Shown here: positions 22,328-33,599 of the stretch, piece by piece
How the letters are laid out: every line of letters begins with the position of its first letter
Position numbering within the stretch: position 1 is the stretch's first letter
Source: Papaver somniferum
Lineage: Eukaryota > Streptophyta > Magnoliopsida > Ranunculales > Papaveraceae
Direction of reading: 5' to 3'
NCBI RefSeq assembly: GCF_003573695.1
Contig: NC_039367.1
Location: forward strand, 163,882,542 to 163,946,541
DNA length: 64,000 nucleotides
Position numbers and translations under genes: made by a program
The notes under the pieces: model-generated
Databases searched by the model: none
The model's input: only the letters and a program-made list of their open reading frames with translations
Told to the model about the DNA's origin: nothing

Positions 22328-22974
22328 TTAATCTTTATCATTTCGCTCAGACTCAGAATCGTTGACTTCTTCTTCAGAATCATCCTCTTCATCAGTAACT
22401 TGGATATCAGGAATTGGAACATTTTCAGAGATAAATGGGAATTGGTACTTTGACAAAGGAATACAATTCTTGACACAAACTTGCCTAACAACAGCCTCAC
22501 GAGAACTACTAGCATCGTTGCTATTGTTTTGGACTAAGTTAAACCAATTCTACTTCAGTTGCTGGAACTTTCAATTACGAGCAGACGATTCTTCTTCTTT
22601 AGCGGCTAAGCGAGTTTCTAATTCTGAAATTCGCTTTTGTTGTTCCTTCTCTTTCTCTGCGAAGTAAGAAATTGAGAAAAATTAAGGGATATAAAAAAAC
22701 AAAAAAATGATATATAAAAACGAAGATCAAAGAACAACAAATGACCTTCATAATTGGAAATAATGTCTGCGACCAGTGTAGAATGCTCAGTATGAAGACT
22801 AACATTTACACCTAAATTATTTCTAGCATCGTTCAGAACCCTAGCAGCCCAATTGAACTCAGCTTTACTTTCTATAAGGAGTTGAGATCGAGCTAAGTTT
22901 CTTTCCTCAACAAGAATGTCTCTCTAATGACGAGCCGAATCACGCTCTATCTTAATCTGAATAAAGGATTCTTG
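22328..22974 (-). pseudogene. antisense coiled-coil ORF with an intron in the gypsy element
   Basis: On the minus strand, exon 1 (22974 to about 22747) reads ARSQLLIESKAEFNWAARVL, NDARNNLGVNVS and STLVADIISNYE. It ends with a GT donor and rejoins after a CAG near 22662 as EKEKEQQKRISELETRLAAK, KEEESSARN and KYQFPFISENVPIP. It ends with an acidic tail (TDEEDDSEEEVNDSESE) and TAA at 22328-22330. Two in-frame stops interrupt it. Antisense ORFs next to the 3' LTR are known in Tat-lineage gypsy elements; their role is unknown. The N-terminus is cut off by the deletion that also removed the start of the 3' LTR. Confidence 0.6.
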
Positions 22975-23371
22975 AAATTGAGACGTCACATCAGATGATG
23001 TCAGCAAAGTCACGGGTAAACTGTCAGGAGTTATGCGAAGATGTAATATATGCGAAGATGAGCGATTGTATATGAGCGAATATGTCGCACAGAGAGCCCG
23101 AAAATAAAGGAATTCTTAGCTGTTATCCACTATGTAAACCCCTATATAAAGGAAAGAGCAGTTGTCTTGTAAAAGGTTGGAAGATAAGTCTTGTAAGAGA
23201 GATTGTAAGAGAGAGAAAGTGAGTTTAGTCTACAAAAGTGTTATTGTAAGTTTCCATCAACCTTGTAAATAATACGAATATATTCCATCAATAAGATAAT
23301 TTCACATAATGATTACATAGAAAAATAATTAAGTTAATTGAAGTGTAGATGTAAGATTTCTTACAACTACA
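22972..23371 (+). repeat. 3' LTR, 5'-deleted
   Basis: It aligns with 17284-17665, starting at AAATTGAGACGTCACATCAG. The first about 155 bp of the LTR are absent. The join with the antisense ORF falls in a short shared stretch, so a microhomology deletion is likely. Confidence 0.8.
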
Positions 23372-23892
23372 TGATGAACGATATGCGGGATAAAATACCA
23401 GACACGATTTGCATGATACGCAGTCTCGGCATCCTAATAAATGAGAATTTTATACACACAATGATTTTTTTGCTCACTCAACCATTTTGTATTATGGCGT
23501 TGCCCGCTTCAAAATGTCGCTGTGGGTTACATCTTTTTGAGCTAAGATGTAACAAGAATGTAACCAAAGAAATTCTTCTGATCTTTTGAAGTCATCGGAG
23601 AACTTCCTAAGACGACTTTTCAAGTCATTTGAGAAATCGTTTTGTCCAAACTTCTTTTCCACCCCAGGAAAGCTTACTAACTTTTTCAGATAATCGGCTG
23701 CTTCCAATGGTTTCCATAAGCAGCTGGGACACGATAATAGCGTCTTCCCTTGCTTAATATTTCCCCCATGATTTCATAGACATGAGTAAGTGGTTTACTT
23801 CATCCGTCGTCAGCTTCGCTTGCAGACAAGCATCACACTTACTGGTTTATTTAGATAGGCAACCAAACTCAAATACTGTTGGAAAATTGTAA
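23372..23892 (+). repeat. F-box 3' flank, copy 2 (right part)
   Basis: It matches 27948-28340 closely (CACGATTTGCATGATACGCA, CATTTTGTATTATGGCGTTG, TAATCGGCTGCTTCCAAT, CCATAAGCAGCTGGG). It continues the flank interrupted at 17131 by the gypsy element. Confidence 0.7.
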
Positions 23893-24323
23893 TGGTGGGT
23901 TTGGATGTAGGATTTTAAAGGTGGATTTTTTGAGTCTAGGGGATTTGGTAGAATTACATTTTCCTTTGTATGTTTGGTTGCCTGAATCCTTGGAATCACG
24001 TTTCCTACGGGATTCAGTTTTCCAGCAAATCCTCCATATGGTGTCCGACCCCTCCGCCGTAAGATTTGCTGGGAAACTTATCAAGGGATTTAAGGAACCA
24101 CTTTTTTTTTAAATCTAAATCCCATATATATATATATATGCAATTTTAAGATTTGAGGGTAATGCCAAATGGTACAAAGACTTTAATACAAGAAAACTCT
24201 ATAAATCCTAAGAATTTTACTTGAGTTACCAAACACACAAGGAATTTACATGAATCCCAGAATTTATAATTCCATGAAATTATAAATTCCTGTAAACGGT
24301 GAATTCTGCGAACAAACCCACCA
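23893..24323. mobile_element. Tourist-like (PIF/Harbinger) MITE
   Basis: The terminal inverted repeat TGGTGGGTTTG is flanked on both sides by TAA (23890-23892 and 24324-24326), the 3-bp TWA duplication of PIF/Harbinger elements. The body of 431 bp is non-coding and partly palindromic, with a (TA)n run at about 24126-24139. Confidence 0.8.
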
Positions 24324-24769
24324 TAAATCAATTTACATATGAATGAAAAATCTTAGGTTAAGCGCCTTAATGGATTTGGGAGCTGGGCCATTATTTTGGG
24401 CCTTATATGATTTCGGTCCTGGTAGTTAGTAATGTAAAGTGAAACTTCTACTTGCAATAATAATGTAAAATTGAATCCAAAACACCATGAAATAGAATTA
24501 CTAACCTTTCAATTTAAGCTTCTTCTACCCTTAGAATAAGGATGAAACAAAAATCAAAGTTCTTCTCTATGATACTTACAACTTCTACCCAAAATTAATT
24601 GGAAGCTACAAGTTTATTGAGGCATCTCCTCACATCAACTCAACTCAAAGAGAAAGATTGAAGGAAAGGGAAAATAAGGGTTCTACCAAAGTCTCTCTTA
24701 AAACAAAACATGGGAGGAGCAGAGCTAGGGCTTCAAAACATATAGTAAAGCTGAAGGATAAACAAGAAA
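24324..24769 (-). other. probable LTR or UTR of the minus-strand gypsy remnant
   Basis: Non-coding DNA directly 3' (minus strand) of a gypsy integrase end. No partner LTR was found, so the limits are open. Confidence 0.35.
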
Positions 24770-25974
24770 TCAATTAAGCCAAATAAAGGGGGCAAAAGAG
24801 AGAAATATATTAGCAAGGGTATAAGTGGAATACCACAATGCATCATCCTTCCCTCCATAAGAGAAATTCACCCTCAAATTGTCAATATCGGCTTTCATAG
24901 CATTGTCACCCCAATATGGAACCAAATACTTCACGTTAAACACATTGGGTGTGTGAATGGAGCTTGGTAAGTTGAGGCTATAAGCATTGTCGTTAATATT
25001 TTCTTCAATTGGAAATGGTCCAATCTTCCTTGTCTTGAGCTTGTTGTATTCACCTATGGGGAAACGGTCTTTAGTAAGAACCGCATAAACAAGATCTCCT
25101 ACTTCAAACTCAACCACACTGCACCTTTGATCAACCTTGTTCTTGTATTTTCTTGATGAAGCTTCTAAATGCTTTCAGGTGCTTTCATGTATAAGGTGGA
25201 GTTGGGAAACAAAGTCTTCCGCTTTAGCATTTGGATTTTTCTAATCCGGTACTAAAGACAAGTCAAGTGGTACTCTTGGATTGAACCCGTACACTACCAT
25301 GAATGGTGAATACCCACTACTCCGGTTCACCGCATGGTTGTAAGAAAATTCCGTTTTACAGAAAACTTGGTCCATGTATTCAAATTCTCCTCAACCAAGT
25401 AACGGAGAAGATTACCTAGGGAATGATTTACCACTTAGGTTTGTCCATCTATTTGAGGGTGATAAGCGGTGCTAAAACTTAAATTGGTCTTGACCAACTT
25501 CCATAAGGTACGCCAAAAGTGTCCCACAAAACGACTATGTCTATCCGAGACGATGGAATAATGAATACCATTTAAACGGTAAATCTCTTTAAAAAAGAGT
25601 TGAGCTACCATGACCGCATCCCTTATCTTTTTACAAGCAATGAAATGAGACATTTTGGAAAAAAGATCTACCACTACAAATATTGAATCCATACCTCTTT
25701 GAGTACGCGATAATCCCAAGATGATATCCATGCTGAAATCTTCCCATGGACGAGAAGGAATAAGAAGTGGCATGTATAATCCCGCATTAGCGGACGTTCC
25801 TTTAGATACTTGACATATATCACATCTCTTCACATATCGATGAATCTCCTTCCACATTCTCGGCCAAAAGTGAAAAGGCGAGGGTACCCAAATATACCTC
25901 AAGCTAAAACTTTTCCTACCTATAAGTCCTTTCTCCGAAAGTGATTGTCTATGGACTAAGTCGAGAAAATGCAA
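24770..25974 (-). pseudogene. Ty3/gypsy integrase remnant
   Basis: On the minus strand, the zinc-binding part (FHFWPRMWKEIHRYVKRC, CDICQVSKG) is followed by the integrase core. Catalytic residues are D in FSMDIILGLSRTQRG, D in YSIVSDRHSRFVGHFW, and the AYHPQIDGQTE region. About 320 bp of frameshifted linker lead to the C-terminal domain: VGDLVYAVLTKDRFP, KTRKIGPFPIEENI, LPSSIHTPNVFNVKYL. No chromodomain is visible. RT and RNase H are missing because an unrelated LTR begins at about 25942. This is the dead 3' half of an element oriented opposite to its neighbours. Confidence 0.85.
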
Positions 25975-27610
25975 CTAATTGGTTCAAACTTCGTGTGATC
26001 GTCTATGGATTCTAGATCGAGACAATACAACAAAGAAGTATGTTTACTTGATACAAAGGTTCAGACTTAACCAAACACAACAGGATTGCTTATCAAGTAA
26101 ATAAGAATTAACGTTTGTGTGATTTACTTTAATTATAATAAAACAATTATAGTGTGGAAAATAAAAGTAAATGACACATCAAGATTTTGGTAACGAGGAA
26201 ACCGCAAATGCAGAAAAACCTCGGTACCTAGTCCAGAAATGAATACTCTGAGGATTAAGTCGCTACACAAAATTACACCTAACTTCGTATAGTTGAGACC
26301 AAGTAACTAACCCTATAGTTCACTTAATTACGTCTGTATTCCCACGCCTCCGACCTATGAATAAGTCACGTACTTGGAACAATCCCTTTGGTTCGTATTC
26401 TAAATAGTAAACGAATAAGAAATCAGTTTGGTATCAACTCTATTCAACCAAGTGATATGCGTCGGACAAAGGCTCTTCCGTTTATCTCAACATAAACTCC
26501 TTCGTCGGGTCTAGATATATCTTATGTTAAATCACCCTAAGGTAATCGTATAAGATTAAGCCAACAACACCTTTAATCCGAAGAACCGTGTTGATGTCGA
26601 TCTACTCAATTAATCAATCCAATCTACCACAAGGATAAACTGATTATTAATTGGATCCTCTTTTACCGAAACAAGTATTGTGCACACCAAAGATTATAAA
26701 ACCCAAGTCAGATCTTCAATATCTTCTTTTTCTTCAAATCTTCTTAAATCTTCAATAAAAACCTGCACACAATCACTTGAATCTCTTGTGATCAATCACG
26801 CACAGAATGAAGTCTGTTAACAATGGATTATCATAAGATCATCTTTGGAAGTAACAACAGTCTAAAGATCCCTGTCGAAACTCTGAACTAGTTTGAGTGA
26901 ATCTTATATCAGAAGAGAAGATTCTCAAGAATAAAAAAACTAGGTGCAATCAGATTTCAACCACCGTTAGTCAATCAAATCAATCGAAAACAAAGATAAA
27001 CCGCAATTATCTAGTTTCCCATTAACGGGTCGCGCTAGAGCTTCTTAATCCCAAAGAAGACTTTAAAACGAGCGGCCGTAAGAGATTTCACCTAATTAGA
27101 TTACTCTCCTCCCCGATAGGCGGCTACACCAGTAACAAAGACAAAAGAGGAAGTCTGTTGTTACGAAGGATTAGTTTTCTAGAAAGGCAAACTTCGTGTA
27201 TTTAAAGACAAGGAAATTTGGACACTAAGGAATTTCCAAAACCGAAAATATTCTCAAGATATTCATAAAAGCACAGATTCGGTTTTCATGATTCCTGAAA
27301 ATGCTCTGTCCAAAAATAATGATCGAAATCTCTCGGAAAATAGAATTAGTAAATGCACATTACTAATTCTGGAAATCCCCTACAAAATGAAATTAATAAC
27401 CTTAATTAAAATATTCTTAACTTACTTATGTTTCGATCCTGGGATTCTCTTCTCTTAGCCGTTAAGGAATATCTTTGAACAATTATAGAAATAAACATTC
27501 TCAGCACGTGTTCAAAGTTTGTCGACAACTTTACTTTGTAAGTTTTTCTTTCATACTCACAACCTTAAAAACGATTTTCCACACTTCCAAACAAGTTTAG
27601 AATTGGTTCA
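25942..27610. repeat. large LTR-like unit (TG...CA), no internal region
   Basis: The segment starts TGATTGTCTATGG and ends GGTTCA. Its content (AACGAGGAAACCGCAAATGC, CCTCGGTACCTAGTCC) is typical of long plant LTRs. The left neighbour is a gypsy integrase and the right neighbour is F-box flank, so target duplications are missing. Near both ends AATTGGTTCA is directly repeated (25977-25986 and 27601-27610), and the first 50 bp are locally duplicated. It is probably a solo LTR left by recombination. Confidence 0.5.
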
Positions 27611-28342
27611 TTAGTCCTACTTATATGTGCTTATATTTTCTCGGACGATGTGGTTCTGCAATTTTTTTTAACTGAACAATGAGAAGTCAGATGTATGAAT
27701 GACGACGTAAAAAGCTAATACTTTGCACTTGGCAGTTCAATCTAGAAAGCGTTTTTGTCCAGATATAAGTTATCATGGGAGTGGAAATTTTGTTTCGAAT
27801 CTCTACCATTTCCTAGACATATAGAAATTCAGTTCAAGTTTGGTGTGGTTAATTCTGTATTTGATTTTCTCCAAATTTTTTTGCATTCATTTTATACACT
27901 CTTTTACAGTTACGACTTATTAGTTTCCTCATGCTATATGATAGGTTTGATGAACCATATGAGGGATAAAATACCTCACACGATATGCATGATACGCATT
28001 CTCGGCATCCTAATAGATGACAATTTCATACGCACAACAATCTTTTGCTTACTCAACCATTTTGTATTATGGCGTTGTCCGCAAATACGACCCATTAAAA
28101 AATGTGGCTGTGGATTACATCTTTCTGAGGTGAGATAATGTAACAAGAATGTAATAAAAGTTTCACCCAGAAGAAATTCATTTGATCTTTTGAAGTTATC
28201 TTAGAACTTCCTGACACAATTTCTCAAGTCATCTGAGAACTCATTCCGTCCAAACTTCTTTTCCTCCCAAGGGAAGTTTACAGACTTTGCCCGGTAATCG
28301 GCTGCTTCCAATCATTTCCATAAGCAGCTGGGGCACGATGAT
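27611..28342 (+). repeat. F-box 3' flank, copy 3
   Basis: This matches both halves of copy 2 (17026-17130 and 23372-23740), and in the part between them (27775-27950) the flank of copy A. It is the most complete version of this flank in the window, but no F-box coding sequence remains to its left. Confidence 0.7.
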
Positions 28343-31300
28343 TGTTGGAAAATATGGTACTAGAGGATGCAAACTATGAGCGATAATTGAGCGAATTTAG
28401 TGGTCTCTCCATCTTCCTTCGTGGAGCCATGGCTTCAACCACACTTCCACCAAGTGTAGTTGTAAAACCTCGGTTTATGGTGAAAATCCTTTACTAAGGA
28501 TTTTAATCTTACATGCACTTTACAGTTGGTATGTGTCATCTCGTCAGTTTAGCGATATTAATGTACATTCTGAAAACCGATAATCCTTTTTTTACTTCAC
28601 GTTTCCATTTATTGGAGGAGTTTATACGAGACAAAATGAGATACACCACGCCATTCCTTGTATTTCACCGGAAAATAGTTTTTCCTATCTCCCCCTTACT
28701 ACGGAAAGACTATCTCATTTGAGTGACTACTCGCAAATCAACAGTTAAGAAATCTTCTTTCAAAAGGTTTAAACTGCGAATAATTGTTGAAATTCTTGTC
28801 CAACCTAGTCAATTAATCATTTTGAGGACCCATCATAATACGATGTGGACTCGTATTGGCACATATATGGTGCAACCAAAAGTGCGTAAGAACACAATTA
28901 TCAGGCTTATATCCAGTTACCAACTGGTACGTAAACAGTGGTTGACGAAGTTCCAAAATGAATAAGTGAAAATGTATTTAATATTGTATATCCCTAAGCT
29001 GCTAAAGCTAGGTTGGTACACATAACCATTTCCTTAGACATCATCAATAATGTTTGATGATAACCTTTGCGAGACAATGAGGTATATGATGATCTGCATT
29101 GATCCTATTAATCATACAATAACCATCAAGTCCTTTTGATGTACACTCGCTAGCATTTACAAGGGGTCGTGAGTCAATACATGTATAATATGTGCTAGTT
29201 GCTTTCCAAATGCAAAATTTCTTGGGCTAATCCAAAATGTCAAAACATCCGCCAGAGCCAATGGTCCGCATTCTGCATTGATATTTTTCAAAATACCACT
29301 TTGTTTTCTTTACAATATGTTTTTTTTTTCAACTTGCATCTTAGGATGGTCCCGATCCTATTTTACTGAAGACTTTGTAAAATAAGTGATATGCTCTCTT
29401 ACTTAAAAGCATAATTTGGGGGTTGCATCTAGTACTTTGGAAAATACTTATTGAGAGATATGTCGTTACTTCGCATTCTGTCAATCTAATTTTGGTGGTC
29501 TCGTCCACTCAAACACAGTGATGTACGTATGAGTCCTTCCAAAACGAAACATCACGTCACAACCAAAGCTCCTTTATGGTTATTTCAAAGCCAATATGAT
29601 TCAATTCCCAACTTTTCCTCGTCGGACTCAATATAGATTCAATAATGCAAGTATTATAATTTAGTTTATTTAGAATACGTTTCTTTCCAAATACATCAGA
29701 GACTATAAAATATGAAATCAATTACAATATCATCACTGTGAGTCTCCACATGATATCCACTTGCATGAGTTTCTTTGGAATGTAACAAGGTCCGATTAGC
29801 TCTCAGTACATGTAGAGCTTTTGTGACTTGTAATCTTTGTTCCATCTTGGAAACAAAATTTGAGCAGTGCTTCGCTCGACGATCTAACCATTGTATCCAT
29901 ACTATAAGGAACTAGTTCAACAACTAATTTATATTCCTTAAGCTAGTAAGAGGGAAACCTCTATCTGTTACACCTCGAGTTTTCAGAGACTTAATAAGTG
30001 GTGTAGCCTTATTTCGTGACAAAAATGGGGTTCGACTCGACTCAAGTACTTTAAAGTGTATGTTACGGTTCAGAGAGGATGGGATAATTTTTATCCAGAT
30101 ATATCTCAAGTGTTTTAGAGAATTTTTTCGTCTCATGATAATGATGTACTTCTCATAAATGCAGGAAATAGGTTCCTACTATGGTACCTGCATTACATTG
30201 CTCGTACCAATACCAATAACAAGATTAAGTCTCAGTAAATGCTTATACCAAGTTTCCAACTCCCGTTTAAATGAGTCAAAATTACACCTCTGTACCATGC
30301 GCGATAGATACATTTACTTTGTATCGTTATTACTTGAGCCAAAATTACATTTTTGTTTCTATTTTAGAAAAGGCTTATATATTATACCGTAATTTATGTG
30401 TATTCTTTCACATGTTCTAATATTATACGAATACTGGTATCAATTAGCACATCTAACCCTCTTTCTTTTGAGGTTCTTTCAATATTTATCCTTGCCACAG
30501 TTACCTCAAGTTGAGAAATTTCTTTATTCCAATGTAAACATTATTGTTTAAGAGAATCTCACATGCTATCTCCCAACCACTTAAGTGAGATTGAATATCG
30601 ATGTTACTAAAAATATTGAATCTCTTTCCATCCTACTGTAACCTACACCGGTTATTTAGTATAACAAATGAAAAAAACTAAAAATGGAAAGATTTTTCTT
30701 AAGCTAATTTGCAACAATTCTTTGCTGAAGATATTGACTCTTTTCTAGTCTAACAAGTGAAATCCATCTCACTGAACATTCGAATTTGTGGTAAAATATG
30801 ATGAATGCCTCAAATAACTTTTTTCAAAGCATTACATTATCTCAAGTCAATATATCGTCTTAGAAATATAGAAGCCATGCTTTTGCTTTTTAACGAATAT
30901 CGTCATAAGTAGAAGGTTTCATGATAAAATATATTCATTATACACACAAATTACTTTCACAAAAAAATTAAAAATTGCACAATCACGTTGATATCATTTT
31001 GTAGTGGAAATGTAGAGAAACGTGAAGAGACAAAACAAGATGAGTTTCTTATTGATAGGTATTCATAGTAGTACATAATACCTTTCATATATTAGAAAAA
31101 GGAAAAACCAAGGCACTTGGAAAAACTAAAAGACCTCTATATAAAGCGGAAATGATGTACATCCTGCGAGTTATACCGCCACACACAAGGAGTGAGACCC
31201 ACACTAAACTCACCTCTACAAATCCGCCGGATCACAAGGGACTGTCCCTTTCTCTCTTGCGGTACAACCCGCGGGGTGTGTATAATTAAAGCGCACAAAT

Positions 31301-31843
31301 ATGGTCCCAATGTCCTACAACATATTTAACTTTTTAGGATAAAAATAAGTTGTCTCCTAATTCAACGGTGGAACACTTGAATCAGTGGGTTGATGGTGGC
31401 ATTCATGATGGAAAAGATATGATGGTAAGTCATGACCGTAATATTTCAAACACTACTTAACACTAAAAAATTAGTGGGTTGGTGGTGCTGGTGGATTCTA
31501 CCACTCTTCTGATCAAACACCACTAGAAATTTCTACTTTAATCTTTTCAAAATAGTTGGTATGTTATCTCCATATTAACATTACACGTATTGTATAACTT
31601 TCTCCTTCAAAAAAAACCATTAGACGTATTATATTGTCCAACTGAATCGAGCTCCATATTCCCAAATACCTGCTCTAATGTCAAGTTAGAAATTATATGG
31701 GTCTAAACCTTTAATTTCGTTCCAAGAAAAAAAAAAAAACTTTGTAAACCGTTTTACTTAAAATTTGGATTGTGAAATGATATATACATTCTCATAGTCC
31801 CGACTGTGGAGGCAATAAAAAATACGTTCTTGGTGGAGGTTTT
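28343..31843. other. 3.5 kb of unresolved AT-rich DNA
   Basis: Copy 3 of the F-box flank stops abruptly where TGTTGGAAAATATGG begins, a text typical of an LTR start. I could not find a partner LTR, a primer-binding site or any polyprotein motif on either strand. A 3' end near 31310 (CCTACAACA) is possible. The open frames at 28513-28965, 29924-30136 and 30159-30392 have no recognisable motif. Confidence 0.35.
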
Positions 31844-32162
31844 TGATAAGAAATCCCCAATTATTTAGAATTCTTAATTAAAATTAGGGTTAGGGTTAGA
31901 AATTCCTAAATTTTCTTGTTTTAGGCATTAGTTTATTTTTGGAAATTGTTCTGTTTTAAGAATTTTATTTTAGATTCCTAGTTATAGAAGTAGTTTCCTT
32001 TCTAGGTTACCTTTCCTTAATTTTATAGTTCAATCGCCTATATAAGAAGGTCTAGTGTTATTAGTTTGATTATCTATGAGAATTATAAGTTTGTTCTAAG
32101 TTTATGTGTTCTATTAAAGTCTACTCTGCTGGTCATGGGTAAGAACTATTAAGTTCTTATCA
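31844..32162 (+). repeat. 5' LTR of the gypsy element
   Basis: 319 bp, TGATAAG...CTTATCA. It contains CTATATAAG at about 32037, as a promoter TATA box, and TTAGGGTTAGGGTTAG at about 31884, a short telomere-like run also present in the 3' LTR. Confidence 0.9.
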
Positions 32163-32191
32163 ATTGGTATCAGAGCAGGCGTATCCTGTTT

Positions 32192-33120
32192 ATGACCAAA
32201 AGTCGAAAAAAAAAACAAGTAATTAAGGAGAAGCAATTAGGTGAGCTAACGGAGAAGATGGCTGAGATGACATCAAATCAAGCTTTGTTAATTGAGAGGA
32301 TCGACCAGCTTGTGGAAAGCAAAGCAGTTGGGATAATGAGGGACAAAACCAATCAAAAAGAGGAGGTGAGCGATTATATTTTTCTAAGTTTGATGGATCT
32401 GATGTAGAAGGTTGGCTCTTTAAGGCTGCACAATATTTTGAATATTATGAAACACCTGCGAATCAGAAAATCAAGTTGGCAACATGTAATTTAGATGGTA
32501 GAGCTTTACAATGGTATAGGTGGTTGAAGAGAACTAAACCTGTAGTTACTTGGGGAGAATTTGAGAAAGCCATTATTAGCCGTTTCGGTATTACTTCATA
32601 TGAAGATGCAGGAGCAAAACTCGCTAAGATTAAGCACTCAGGTTCATATGTAGAATATTATGAAGAATTTGAACGATTATCAAATTTGGTGGATAATTTA
32701 CCTGAAGAATTTTTAGTGAGATGTTTTCTAAGTGGATTAAAAGACGAGGTAAGACTAGAAACTCAATCCCACACTCCTATTAATTTACATGATGCAATGG
32801 CAATTGGAAGGTTACAAGATGAGAAGGTAACATTGCGAAAACAATCATATAGAATAGCACCAAAGACACCTAGTGTTGTTAATACTAGTAGACCTTTTAA
32901 TTCTAGAGCACCTATATCATCTTCAAAACCCATGACAGAAACTCCAGTTGTTAGAATATTAACTCAGGCTGAAGCTGAAGAAAGAAGAAAGCAACAACTA
33001 TGTTATAACTGTGATGAAAAGTGGCACCGAGGTCATCGCTGTAAAACGCAGACATTGTTCTTAATTGATAGATATGACAACCAGGATGAAGATGATGGTA
33101 CAAATGAAGTTGCTATATAA
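32192..33120 (+). pseudogene. gypsy gag, frameshifted
   Basis: The N-terminal part (32192-32407) shifts frame near 32380 in a T-rich run. The rest reads FDGSDVEGWLFKAAQYFEYY, WYRWLKRTKPVVTWGEFEKA, YYEEFERLSNLVDNLPEEF and the zinc knuckle CYNCDEKWHRGHRC. It stops with TAA at 33118-33120, in frame with the following protease. The gag forms the particle shell and binds element RNA. Confidence 0.88.
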
Positions 33121-33550
33121 GAAGAATCTGAAAAAGAAACCGTCGAGATTTCTATACATGCACTGGATGGATCATTAGCTCCACAAACCATGCGGGTACA
33201 AGGAGAAATTAAGAAGGCTAAAGTTACCATACTTATCGATTCTGGAAGTACCCATAATTTTGTTGATTCTGCGATACTTAAAAGAATGGGAATTAAGATA
33301 ATTAAAGATGAGACTTTTGAGGTGTTGGTAGCTAATGGTGCTAGAATGACTTGTGAAGGAAGATGCATGGATCTGGATTATAAGTTAAATAATATGGGTT
33401 CAAAGGAACTTTTTATGTATTGCCACTTGGGGGATGCGATGTGGTTCTGGGAGTCCAATGGTTAGAAACGTTGGGTCCCATAACTTGGGATTTCAAACAT
33501 TTAACCATGGATTTTAAGAGGGATGGTGAATCGTATTCGACTAGAAGGAG
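33121..33550 (+). pseudogene. gypsy aspartic protease
   Basis: It lies in the same frame as gag after one stop. It contains the catalytic LIDSGSTHNFVD, then FEVLVANGARMTCEG, and shifts frame near 33430 at the CHLGGCDVVLGVQWL motif. The usual protease core is otherwise present. Confidence 0.85.
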
Positions 33551-33599
33551 ATAAGAAAAATAAAGTAAAGTTAGCCAACATCAATAGCATCCAGAAACT

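Larger units (their letters stand above)
17132..23371 (+). mobile_element. gypsy retrotransposon derivative with gag-protease and antisense ORF only
   Basis: Two related LTRs, 17132-17665 and 22972-23371, both end TTACAACTACA. They flank a gag-protease reading frame of the Tat/Retand type but no reverse transcriptase, RNase H or integrase. On the minus strand before the right LTR is a coiled-coil ORF with an intron. The right LTR lacks about its first 155 bp. The flanking five bases (AAGCA and TGATG) do not match. It is a deleted, non-autonomous element. Confidence 0.85.

Noticed and set aside
22362..22667. Plus-strand frame MTSSSESSSSSVTWISGIGT
   Set aside because: The Ser-rich text is the complement of the acidic Glu/Asp tail of the minus-strand antisense ORF, which is the better explanation.
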